NCBI GenBank assembly: GCA_039029315.1
Contig: JBCCGK010000073.1
Location: forward strand, 1-63,946
Reading direction: 5' to 3'
Length of the DNA: 63,946 nucleotides
Source of the DNA: JBCCCJ01 sp039029315
GTDB lineage: Bacteria > Bacteroidota > Bacteroidia > J057
Position numbers and translations under genes: made by a program. This document shows, piece by piece, positions 1 to 8,083 of the stretch (the stretch's first letter is position 1; each line of letters begins with the position of its first letter). Below the pieces are notes generated by a model, which did not search any database, was not told where the DNA came from, and was given only the letters and a program-made list of their open reading frames with translations.

Positions 1-4
1 CTTT

Positions 5-112
5 GCAACTTTTTGGCGGCAAAAAGTTGCGTAAAAACCGCCAAAATTCTAAGCCCAACTCACAAATCCACCCCAGTTTACCGAATTTTGGGGGCCAGCT
101 CGCCTAAACTGG
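5..112. repeat. cluster of nested inverted repeats
   Basis: GCAACTTTTTG (5-15) pairs with CAAAAAGTTGC (20-30). TTTTGGCGG (11-19) could instead pair with CCGCCAAAA (38-46), so these two foldings exclude each other. CCAAAATTC (41-49) pairs with GAATTTTGG (83-91), and CCAGTTTA (73-80) with TAAACTGG (105-112). This could be a fold-back repeat cut by the window edge or a terminator cluster of an unseen upstream gene. Confidence 0.6.
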
Positions 113-130
113 TAAAAGTGTACGGTAAAG

Positions 131-168
131 AGATTTGAATTCCCATTTTGGCCAAAGTCAAACTTAAG
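131..168. repeat. dispersed intergenic repeat, copy 1
   Basis: About 37 bp nearly identical to 19684-19720 in the same orientation: one substitution and one single-base indel. The core is the palindrome TTTGGCCAAA followed by GTCAAACT. Both copies lie in intergenic DNA 19.5 kb apart. Confidence 0.7.
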
Positions 169-302
169 AGACAGGAAAAAAATAAAAGGTACCTTTTGCG
201 ATGAGATGGTGCAAAAGATCAAGAAAGGTGCATAGGTATTTTTTGACTGTTCCTAAGCCTGGAATTTGCCCATTGTGATTCATACAAACATTCCGGATCT
301 TT

Positions 303-1004
303 ATGTCAAAGCAACTCACACCTATGTCATTTCTCACAAAAATACAAGAACGTATCGAGGCCATGAAGGTATCTCTGGAACGTTCTTCCTCTTTTGATCC
401 AACTCGATTTGAAGATCCGATTGCTTCACAAACTGCCTGGGGCCCTGCCAAAGGAGGAGGAGCGAACTTCAAAACTCATAGGATGGAAGTGGTATCCGAT
501 ACCCGGATCAAATTCAAGGCGTCAATTGGCATGATCCTCTTTTCAGGGGTCTTTTTTGTTACCGGTGCGGCTGTGGCCATCGGAGGAGGTATCGTCGGCA
601 TGATGGATTTAGGAGATTTGGCGGGTGCAAATTATTTCCTGATTGTGTTTGGGGCCATATTTATGGCGGCAGGAGGATTCATGTATTATTCTTCAACCCC
701 TCCCATTGTCTTCGACAAAGAGGCAAATGTATTCTGGAAAGGGCGAAAGGATACCCGGAAAGAAGTAGAAGGATCGAGAGTCAAACATCTGGTCCCCCTG
801 GAAGAGATTCATGCGATCCAGCTCATTTCTGAGCATGTGTCAGGGAGTGAGAGTTCTTATTACAGTTATGAGTTGAATGTTGTACTGAAGGATGCCAGCC
901 GGATCAATGTAATTGACCACGGAAAACTGACAAGCATCCGAAATGATGCCGAAGCCCTGGCCCATTTTCTCAACATTCCTTTATGGGATGCGCTTCATGG
1001 CTAG
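303..1004 (+). CDS. membrane protein, paralogue of the next gene
   Basis: A 233-residue protein I cannot assign to a named family. It has two hydrophobic segments (about residues 76-100 and 109-128) and a C-terminal soluble part with the pattern PLEEIHAIQLI...SYELNVVLKD.SRINVIDH. The next gene, 25 bp downstream, repeats this layout and many of the same residues (PIA..T.W.P...GG..FK.H near the N-terminus; DAEAL..FLN..LWD at the C-terminus), so the two are tandem paralogues and probably one operon. The C-terminal part resembles membrane-anchored PH-like domains, which is inference only. Internal ATGs at codons 8 and 21 are alternative starts; the 5'-most ATG is used here. Confidence 0.8.
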   Translation: MSKQLTPMSFLTKIQERIEAMKVSLERSSSFDPTRFEDPIASQTAWGPAKGGGANFKTHRMEVVSDTRIKFKASIGMILFSGVFFVTGAAVAIGGGIVGMMDLGDLAGANYFLIVFGAIFMAAGGFMYYSSTPPIVFDKEANVFWKGRKDTRKEVEGSRVKHLVPLEEIHAIQLISEHVSGSESSYYSYELNVVLKDASRINVIDHGKLTSIRNDAEALAHFLNIPLWDALHG

Positions 1005-1028
1005 TCTTACTCACCCCCAATTTTTTTC

Positions 1029-1622
1029 ATGATGGCTACACTGACCAATATTAACGACCTCTCAGATCCAGTTGCCAGAAAGACTACATGGACCCCCCTG
1101 ATCAAAGGGGGCTCCAGTTTCAAGTCCCATCAGGTCCACCTCATATCCGAGAGCAAGATGCAGGTCAAGATCTCCCTGTCGATGAAATTGTTTATTGGCT
1201 TATTCTATGTAGCGGCAGCCTTTTTGGTTGGAATTTGGGGATATGTTGAGGGAGTGAAGGGAGTGGAGATGGGGGCAGGCAGATATGCCAGTATTTTGCT
1301 TGGGGCGGTGTTTGGGGGGATTGGGGTATGGATTTGGTACAGTGTGGCACAGACCATTGTGTTTGATTCCGCCGCCGGACAGTTTATCAAAGGAGAGCAA
1401 ACCCTTGCGTTGGATGACATCTATGCGATTCAGTTGATTGCGGAACAAGTGATGGGGATGGGGACCCAAGGGAGTTATCCCAGTTATGAACTGAATCTTG
1501 TCTTGCAAGATGGCCAACGGATCAATGTCATGGATCATGCCAGCCTGAACAGTATCCGCAAAGATGCCGAAGCCCTGACAAGTTTTCTGAATGTTCAGTT
1601 GTGGGACACAATTGAGCCATGA
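1029..1622 (+). CDS. membrane protein, tandem paralogue
   Basis: A 197-residue paralogue of the preceding gene, with a shorter N-terminus, two hydrophobic segments (about 52-72 and 84-104) and the same C-terminal module (LDDIYAIQLIAEQV, PSYELNLVLQDGQRINVMDH, IRKDAEALTSFLNVQLWD). Two consecutive ATGs open the frame. The 3' end overlaps the convergent gene at 1595 by 28 bp. No family name recognised. Confidence 0.8.
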   Translation: MMATLTNINDLSDPVARKTTWTPLIKGGSSFKSHQVHLISESKMQVKISLSMKLFIGLFYVAAAFLVGIWGYVEGVKGVEMGAGRYASILLGAVFGGIGVWIWYSVAQTIVFDSAAGQFIKGEQTLALDDIYAIQLIAEQVMGMGTQGSYPSYELNLVLQDGQRINVMDHASLNSIRKDAEALTSFLNVQLWDTIEP

Positions 1623-1984
1623 TATCTGCCCTTATACCAGGATAGCAGGAACAGCAGAGCGGGAATCACAGGTGCAAACAGATACAGCTGAGCGAACAAA
1701 TCTGGTCGCAAGAGTATCAAGCCCAGCATCCCGCCAAGGGTAATCAAGGCCCCTACAGCTTCCCATTTCCAGGCGAGTGTCAGGCCTATGAGGGTACTGA
1801 TAGGAAAACACAGAAAACTCAAGATGTCAGTCGATGAGTGAAATCCAGAAAGGCCATCTTCTGCCCCAAATAGATGGCCAAAGAGGAAAAATCCACCAAA
1901 CAAAATCATCAGCCCTCCAAGAATTCTTGCGGTCCAACGAACATACGATCGTGAAGATGAGGTGTTGTCCATAGCGTTTAGCAT
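1595..1984 (-). CDS. small multi-pass membrane protein
   Basis: 129 residues, mostly hydrophobic, with about four predicted membrane spans (residues 20-40, 52-68, 74-92 and 98-115) and short loops. It resembles small DUF-type membrane proteins common in Bacteroidota, but I recognise no motif that fixes the family. It converges on and overlaps the upstream paralogue pair by 28 bp. An internal ATG at codon 5 is an alternative start. Confidence 0.7.
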   Translation of the reverse strand: MLNAMDNTSSSRSYVRWTARILGGLMILFGGFFLFGHLFGAEDGLSGFHSSTDILSFLCFPISTLIGLTLAWKWEAVGALITLGGMLGLILLRPDLFAQLYLFAPVIPALLFLLSWYKGRYHGSIVSHN

Positions 1985-2204
1985 AATCAGCTCTGCCTAA
2001 TATACGGAATCGCTTGCCGGGGATCGGAGCCAATATTTTCAATGAACAGACTTTTGCTTGGGGATGTTTCTGGCATCTTGCACGCAAGGAGATTTTTTTT
2101 GAGAAAAAATGGCGATGAGAATTTTTTTGCAAAATTGAAACAAAAAACGGCCTGAGGTTTTTCTACATTTGGGGGCATAGAACAAAAGTCCTACACATCT
2201 TCAA

Positions 2205-4616
2205 ATGAAATCCACGCATCTTTTCTGCCTCATCCTGATCTGTTGTTGGAGTTATCCCATCTTGGGACAGGAAAGAGAGGTGATCACTTTTGGGAAGTTT
2301 TTTGCCAAAAAAGGGAACAGAACTGTCTTTCTTCAGGGCGTGATCAGCGATCCGCAAAGTGGGAAATTGTTGGCCGATGCGACGATCCAGATTCCTGAGT
2401 TGAAGATGGGAACAGCTTCGGATTCCAGTGGAAAATATCGATTGGTTCTTCCTGTTGGTACATACACCCTGATTGTGAGTCATGAGGGGATGCGAACGAT
2501 TCGACAACCGATCATTTTGTATGATGACGGGATTCTGGATTTTGGACTGAATGCTCAAGCCTATACACTCAGAGATGTGGTCATTGAGTCGACTATGGAT
2601 GATGAAAATGTCAGTGAAACATCCGCGGGGGTCAATAAATTGCGAGTCAAGGAGATTCGGGCATTGCCGACCTTCATGGGAGAGGTCGATGTCATCAAAA
2701 GCCTCCTTCTCTTACCTGGTGTAAGCTCAGTTGGGGAAGGGGCCTCGGGTTTCAATGTGCGTGGTGGCCGCATTGATCAGAATTTGATTCAGTTGGAAGG
2801 GGCTACCCTGTTTAATCCATCTCATGCAATGGGATTCTTTTCTGCCTTCAATTCAGATGTGGTTGATGGATTTACTTTATATAAAGGAAATGTGCCAGCC
2901 CAGTTCGGTGGCAGGGCCTCTTCTGTTCTGGATGTACAAATCAGACCTGGGAATTTTGACCGCTTTTCTTTCAAGGGAGGCATCGGCATTATAAGCAGCC
3001 GGTTTGTTGCAGAAGGTCCAATCAAAAAAGGAAAAACCTCTTTTTTGCTTGGGCTTCGAACCTCTTATTCGGACTGGATTCTTCGTTTGATCGAGCAACC
3101 GGAGATACAGGAAAGTTCTGCTTCCTTTCACGACATCAATCTCATCCTCAATCACAAGATCAATCTGAACAATACCCTGACATTTTCCTATTACAGGAGC
3201 AAGGATTTTTTTCGCTACGCCCGGGAATTTGGATTTGCCTATGCCACAAATATGGGCAGTCTGGTGTGGAAACGCATCTTGTCTGACAAGCTATCCAGTA
3301 CCACCTTTGCTGTGATGGGAGACTACCAAAGTCAATCCTTCGTCCCGGAGGGCGTTCTGGCATTTAAACTGGATAATGGGATTCGCTATTATCAATTCGA
3401 GCAGGATTTGTTTTTTGTGCCAAAGAATCATGCCATTCACGCTGGGATAGAAGCGAATCTCTATGACATGAAAGCAGACGAACTCAACAAGTGGGCCGAT
3501 GGATCTGGAATTGTACCACAAGTGGTGGACAAAGACAAAAGCATTGATCTGGCAGCATATGTGAATGATGAATGGAAACTGTCCAACCGCCTCAGCCTGA
3601 ATGCTGGCCTTCGATATGCCTTCTATCAGCAAATAGGAGAGGAAGAATTGTTTGTGTATGAACATGCAGAGAACCGAACGCTGCTCAACATCACAGACAC
3701 CCTCCGATTCGATGCCTGGGAACCCGTTCACGCTTATCAGGGTTTGGAACCTCGTTTGTCCCTCAAATGGCAGCTAGGGGGACAGTCCGCTTTGAAACTC
3801 AGCTACAACAGAATGAATCAATACATCCATCTGGTCTCCAATAGTACGGCTCCCACTCCTGTAGACATCTGGCAAGTCAGTACCCCTTATATCCCGCCCC
3901 AACGAGCCGACAATTATTCGATTGGCTTGTATCAAAATTTTTATCAAAATGTATTTGAGAGCTCGATAGAATTCTACTACAAGCGCATCGCCAATCTCAT
4001 AGACTATAAAGACTTTCCAGACCTACTCCTGAACAATCATATAGAAACAGATCTGATCTCCGGAACTGGCCGAGCGTATGGAGGGGAGGTATATGTGAGA
4101 CGAAAAGTAGGGAGATGGACAGGCTGGATCTCCTATGCCTATTCTCGTTCAGAAATTCAACTTGCACATGATGATCCTGACCTTCAGATCAATTCGGGCG
4201 ATTGGTATCCTACCAGCTATGACCAGCCTCATAACCTGAATATTGTAGGGAAGCGTCAATTGGACAAGAAGAGCTTTTTTTCGTTTCACTTCACCTATCG
4301 AACCGGGCGGCCAATCACAGGCTTGATTTCTACCTACACCCTCAACAATAGCGCCATCCCTCATTTTTCAGAACGGAACCAATACCGCATTCCTGACTAT
4401 ATCAGACTGGATCTATCTGTATTGCTCGCCCTTCGGACCAAACCTGACAAATCTTTCGACAGCAATATTTCCCTCTCCATTTACAATCTTTTTGCTAGAA
4501 AAAATGCTTTTTCGGTCTTCTACAGACGGCCGAACCGAGTCGTGGTTCCCAAAGCCTATAAATTGGCCGTTCTGGGAAGTGCCTTTCCATCCATTATCTA
4601 CAATTTCAACTTTTAA
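2205..4616 (+). CDS. TonB-dependent receptor with CarboxypepD_reg-like domain
   Basis: An 803-residue outer-membrane receptor. Residues 1-22 form a signal peptide ending ILGQ. Residues about 43-120 are a carboxypeptidase-regulatory-like domain (LQGVISDPQSGKLLADATIQIP, then SDSSGKYRLVLPVGTYTLIVSHEG), a common N-terminal extension of Bacteroidota TonB-dependent transporters. A plug domain follows (GEVDVIKSLLLLPGV, GFNVRGGRIDQNLIQLEGA, FGGRASSVLDVQIR), then a long beta-barrel ending in FNF, with aromatic residues at the C-terminus. The DUF4249 lipoprotein gene downstream is a frequent partner of this receptor type. The substrate cannot be told from sequence. The size is normal. Confidence 0.93.
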   Translation: MKSTHLFCLILICCWSYPILGQEREVITFGKFFAKKGNRTVFLQGVISDPQSGKLLADATIQIPELKMGTASDSSGKYRLVLPVGTYTLIVSHEGMRTIRQPIILYDDGILDFGLNAQAYTLRDVVIESTMDDENVSETSAGVNKLRVKEIRALPTFMGEVDVIKSLLLLPGVSSVGEGASGFNVRGGRIDQNLIQLEGATLFNPSHAMGFFSAFNSDVVDGFTLYKGNVPAQFGGRASSVLDVQIRPGNFDRFSFKGGIGIISSRFVAEGPIKKGKTSFLLGLRTSYSDWILRLIEQPEIQESSASFHDINLILNHKINLNNTLTFSYYRSKDFFRYAREFGFAYATNMGSLVWKRILSDKLSSTTFAVMGDYQSQSFVPEGVLAFKLDNGIRYYQFEQDLFFVPKNHAIHAGIEANLYDMKADELNKWADGSGIVPQVVDKDKSIDLAAYVNDEWKLSNRLSLNAGLRYAFYQQIGEEELFVYEHAENRTLLNITDTLRFDAWEPVHAYQGLEPRLSLKWQLGGQSALKLSYNRMNQYIHLVSNSTAPTPVDIWQVSTPYIPPQRADNYSIGLYQNFYQNVFESSIEFYYKRIANLIDYKDFPDLLLNNHIETDLISGTGRAYGGEVYVRRKVGRWTGWISYAYSRSEIQLAHDDPDLQINSGDWYPTSYDQPHNLNIVGKRQLDKKSFFSFHFTYRTGRPITGLISTYTLNNSAIPHFSERNQYRIPDYIRLDLSVLLALRTKPDKSFDSNISLSIYNLFARKNAFSVFYRRPNRVVVPKAYKLAVLGSAFPSIIYNFNF

Positions 4617-4672
4617 GTATGGGAGCTATGGTATCTTTTTCCAGAAAAGAGGGGAATAAAGATCTGAAGACA

Positions 4673-5758
4673 ATGAATCTTTCCCTTGTTCTCCCTTCTG
4701 TCCGTGCCCTGCTCGCAATATGGCTTTGCTTGTGTAGCGGGGCCTGTGTAGAGCGAATCGATTTTGAGGTAGAAAGGACGGCTGGCCAACTGGTTGTGGA
4801 TGGAGGGTTCACCAATGAAGAAGGCATCCAGCGCATTCGACTTGGAGAAACTGTGGCTGTAGTCAGACTTCCCTTGCCTGTCGAAGATGCGCATGTAAGG
4901 CTGTATGAGGATAGTGGGGAATTCGAAGACTATGTCCATGATCCTGAAGAACCCGGAACCTATCTTTTGCACGGGACAAAGATTCAGGGAAAGCCTGGAC
5001 ATAGCTATTTTGTAGAGATTACTCTGGCAAATGGGCGCGTCTATCGTTCCAAAGAGGAAGAAATGCAGCCACAACAGGCGATGCTTGATTCTATCTATTA
5101 TGATTTTAGCCTGGAAAAGGAAATATCATCTGCTGGTGTCGTCATCGAGAATACCTATATCAATGCCTATATCGATGTTGAGTTGAGTCAGCTGGATCGT
5201 ACCACCTTTCTGAGATGGGATGTAGAGGAGGTGTTTTTGCTAACACCGACAGATGAACCTGATCCTTTTGGATTTGTTCCGCCGCCCTGTTATGTCTATC
5301 AGTACCCCAGCGCGATTGACTTGAATCTGTATGATGGTTCTGTCAATGACATTGGCAGACTGGAAGGCCTCAAGGTTGCCAGTCAGGTGTTGGATTGGAC
5401 CTTTCAGGAAAAACATTACTTCACTGTCAAGCAACTAGGCATGAATCAGGAAGCCTTCGACTATTGGGACAATGTCAGGGATTTGCTGACCAATGTCGGT
5501 AGCATTTTCGACACCCCGCCAGCCCCTCTCTCTGGCAATGTCTTCAATGTCAATGACTCTTCTGAAGAAGTCCTGGGGTATTTTGGTGTGTCATCCGTGA
5601 GTGAGATTCGTTTTGCGGTCCTGCGCCAGGATATCCCGCTGGATCAAGTTCTGGAATGCACCTACTCACAGGATAAGTATTATCTTGACTATCCTGCGCG
5701 TTGCTGGGATTGCCTATCTGTAAGGAACAGTACCTATACACGGCCGGACTTTTTCTAG
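4673..5758 (+). CDS. DUF4249 family lipoprotein
   Basis: About 361 residues from the chosen ATG. The start at 4673 gives a signal peptide (MNLSLVLPS...LLAIWLCLCSGAC) with a lipobox cysteine at residue 25; the open frame extends upstream to an ATG at 4619, which would put a charged stretch before the signal. After the lipobox come an N-terminal beta-rich region (TAGQLVVDGGFTNEEGIQRIRLGET) and the DUF4249 pattern EDAHVRLYED with YFVEITLANGRVYRSKEE. It lies just after the TonB-dependent receptor, the usual gene order in Bacteroidota. It is probably an outer-membrane-attached partner of the receptor; its molecular role is unknown. Confidence 0.85.
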   Translation: MNLSLVLPSVRALLAIWLCLCSGACVERIDFEVERTAGQLVVDGGFTNEEGIQRIRLGETVAVVRLPLPVEDAHVRLYEDSGEFEDYVHDPEEPGTYLLHGTKIQGKPGHSYFVEITLANGRVYRSKEEEMQPQQAMLDSIYYDFSLEKEISSAGVVIENTYINAYIDVELSQLDRTTFLRWDVEEVFLLTPTDEPDPFGFVPPPCYVYQYPSAIDLNLYDGSVNDIGRLEGLKVASQVLDWTFQEKHYFTVKQLGMNQEAFDYWDNVRDLLTNVGSIFDTPPAPLSGNVFNVNDSSEEVLGYFGVSSVSEIRFAVLRQDIPLDQVLECTYSQDKYYLDYPARCWDCLSVRNSTYTRPDFF

Positions 5759-5818
5759 AAATCGACCTGATCGATCGACACTTTCCCATTGTTTGACGTC
5801 TTCTTCAGAAAGATCAAT

Positions 5819-6166
5819 ATGAAGGGTATTTCGTTTCTATTCATTTTGTTTGCATGCCTGCTGATTGTCTGCTCCTGCCAACCAGAGCCATCCCGGGACC
5901 CTATGTGTCAAGAGCACGTGATCTTGTTGGACTCCACGGTCCTGTGTTGTGAAGGATTCTTGATGCAAACACTTGTTGACGGGACTTTCTTCAGGGTGAT
6001 AGAATTCCCGGCAGAGATGGATACCAGCCTTTTATGGAATAAACCAATTCGGACTACTTATCTGGCGTCAGGGGGGCTTGCGTGCCCAGGAATTGAGGCA
6101 GGTGCTTTATGTGGCTTCCTTGACTATCATATGCCTGTCAATATTACTGCATTCTGTGTGGAGTGA
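5819..6166 (+). CDS. small Cys-rich lipoprotein
   Basis: 115 residues from ATG 5819. Signal peptide MKGISFLFILFACLLIVCSC ends in a lipobox-like C-S-C. The mature part has eight or so cysteines (CQEH, LCCEG, LACPG, ALCGF, AFC), suggesting disulfides in the periplasm. A longer frame from TTG 5789 exists, but the ATG gives the clean signal peptide. It is third in line after the receptor and DUF4249 genes and may belong to that operon. No family recognised. Confidence 0.7.
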   Translation: MKGISFLFILFACLLIVCSCQPEPSRDPMCQEHVILLDSTVLCCEGFLMQTLVDGTFFRVIEFPAEMDTSLLWNKPIRTTYLASGGLACPGIEAGALCGFLDYHMPVNITAFCVE

Positions 6167-6210
6167 CGCCGCTCGATTCTGGGAATCTGTCCATCAGCTC
6201 AGCTCATGTT

Positions 6211-7173
6211 TTAGCGATTGACCAGTCGTGGATTGCCCATCTTGCCATTTCGATAATTCAGAATACATTGCCGGATCTGGGCCTCAGTGTTCATCACAAA
6301 TGGGCCATAAGAATAGACCGGTTCATTCAATGGCTGTCCTCCCAAAACAAGAAATTCGGCCCCTTGTTCACTATACAGCTTAATGATAGAAGCACCGCGT
6401 TCATATAAAGCGATCTGATGAGGACCTAATTGTTTTTGTCCTTCGAGTTCAAGCTTGCCATCAATTCCATAAAGGAACGCATTGTGTTGCGGATGTGTTG
6501 GGATATCCAGCCTTCCATTTGCTTTCAAGTTGATGTGATAGTAAAAAGCTGGAGACAGCAGGTCGATAGCTGATTGCGTCCCCTCAAGTTCTCCCAGAAC
6601 CACTTTCGCTGAATAGGATTCTTTGTTCACAATGCCCATTTTCTCCTCCTGATATACGTGGGTTGTGGGAGCGATGAACTTGTATTGGGCAGGCATGTTG
6701 AGCCAGATTTGAAATCCGTGGTACTTCCCGCCATGCTCATAGAGCATTTGTCCGGTTTCCTCCATATGGATGGCTCCTTTTCCCGAGCTGAACATCATGA
6801 ACTCTCCTTTTGAGATTTGGAGATCCATGTTCAGACTATCCTTGTGATGCCCGTTGCCAGCAAGGAAATAGGTCGTAGGAATGATTCCAGCATGTGGATG
6901 GGCATCGACTCGCAGCGGTGCCGCTCCTGGCTGAAGGCTTACAGGGCCAAATTCATCAAAGAGAACATAAGGAGACACATAGTCCAAATGATCGCCCGCA
7001 AATGCCCGAAGAATGGGTAAAGTCCCTACCTTGGTTCTGTCAGCATTGAGAATCTGGAGTACTTTTCGGGTAGAAGTGCTCTCATACATTCCCGATCTGC
7101 CCAACAGAAGAGAGGGGCTGGCAAGGCTCATTCCGAGAATGGCAGATCCTTTGATAAATGCTCTTCGCTTCAT
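6211..7173 (-). CDS. pirin family protein, Tat-exported
   Basis: 320 residues from ATG 7173. The N-terminus MKRRAFIKGSAILGMS is a twin-arginine-type signal peptide (KRR followed by a hydrophobic stretch), so the protein is likely exported folded. A pirin-type bicupin follows: DAHPHAG (H92, H94) and GAIHMEE (H136, E138) match the four metal ligands of pirin with nearly the same spacing as the family (HxH then HxE about 44 residues later). Pirins are non-haem iron proteins, some with quercetinase activity; the substrate here is unknown. The ORF extends to 7200, but the Tat motif decides the start. Confidence 0.87.
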   Translation of the reverse strand: MKRRAFIKGSAILGMSLASPSLLLGRSGMYESTSTRKVLQILNADRTKVGTLPILRAFAGDHLDYVSPYVLFDEFGPVSLQPGAAPLRVDAHPHAGIIPTTYFLAGNGHHKDSLNMDLQISKGEFMMFSSGKGAIHMEETGQMLYEHGGKYHGFQIWLNMPAQYKFIAPTTHVYQEEKMGIVNKESYSAKVVLGELEGTQSAIDLLSPAFYYHINLKANGRLDIPTHPQHNAFLYGIDGKLELEGQKQLGPHQIALYERGASIIKLYSEQGAEFLVLGGQPLNEPVYSYGPFVMNTEAQIRQCILNYRNGKMGNPRLVNR

Positions 7174-7262
7174 ATGTCCAATGCGTATGTTAAAAAACAA
7201 AAGATAGGCATTGGATTCAGATCTGTCAAATGAATGTGCCCTGCCAGGAGTTGTATCGAGTG

Positions 7263-7679
7263 CTAGGCGACAGCTTGTTCTGCTGCTTCAATCATGGCAG
7301 AAGAAAGGATGCCATAGGCAGTTGCCCAGGCCTCGGCCAGTTCTTCATTCCATGCATCGCCCAATCCTTGTTCAAGTGTCCAGAGCAGGGCAGCTCCAAC
7401 CGGGGCATATTGTTCCGCAGTTACCCCATACTTATTATGACTGGCACCGAGTTTCTGGACTTGATCGAGGATGGTGTCTAGTTGATGAAGACGTGAAACG
7501 ACGACCGCAAGGGTCCCCATGAGTTTTTTTGTTTGGCTGCTAAGGTCATCGGAGAACATGGGCCGGACTGATGGAGCAATTTCGAACAAGCGCCCATAAA
7601 AAAGGGCCCCAGCTTGATCAGCAATAGGAAGGACTAACTTCCAGGAATCCTGGATGAGTTGAATTTGATAAGGAGTCAT
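7263..7679 (-). CDS. single-domain globin, flavohaemoglobin-like
   Basis: 138 residues, a full globin fold. Candidate haem residues are the proximal His81 (LGASHNKYG), the CD1 Phe42 (RPMFSDD), Tyr28 at B10 (LFYGRLFEIAP) and Gln49 at E7. The motif LGASHNKYGVTAEQYAPVGAALLWTL is typical of the globin domain of flavohaemoglobins and single-domain haemoglobins, without the reductase part. These proteins bind oxygen and detoxify nitric oxide in the family. It stands alone, with the divergent histidine kinase about 400 bp away. Confidence 0.9.
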   Translation of the reverse strand: MTPYQIQLIQDSWKLVLPIADQAGALFYGRLFEIAPSVRPMFSDDLSSQTKKLMGTLAVVVSRLHQLDTILDQVQKLGASHNKYGVTAEQYAPVGAALLWTLEQGLGDAWNEELAEAWATAYGILSSAMIEAAEQAVA

Positions 7680-8083
7680 GGTTGTGACTGGTTAAGGAGT
7701 GTACGTGAAAAAGCACAATGCTTCTATGGCTGGGAATGCCAGTGGAGATATTATCCAGAAGATTGTAGAAATGAGTTGGTAGGGTATGAGAGGATGTACG
7801 GAGATTTTGGGAAAGGGTTCAGATTAATTCTGGGAATTGTTCGCATTTTCGTATTTGATCTGATTCCCATATCTTGCCTGTATGGGTCGGTTTGCTCCAT
7901 AGTTGTTCAGCTGAAAATCATTCAGCACATAAATGGATTTCACGATGTCGAAAGAGTCTTATTGTAAAAGGAGCAGAAGATCTTGTGGTCTCCTGCTCGG
8001 GTCAACTCAATGGATATCAGAAGAAAATAGTTTGGTTTTCGAACTTTTAGTATTTTCATTCAACCGCAACTCATTCTTACACT
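7680..8083. other. 404-bp intergenic region between divergent genes
   Basis: This lies between the globin (-) and the histidine kinase (+). Open frames here are short and without coding character. It should hold both promoters. A weak inverted repeat GAGCAG/CTGCTC lies near 7970-8000. I see no RNA gene. Confidence 0.4.

Larger units (their letters stand above)
1..302. other. non-coding left edge of window
   Basis: I see no convincing gene here. It holds several nested inverted repeats (5-112) and one copy of a dispersed intergenic repeat (131-168), described separately. The region precedes the gene starting at 303 and may contain its promoter, but no clear TAnnTTTG box stood out. Confidence 0.5.
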
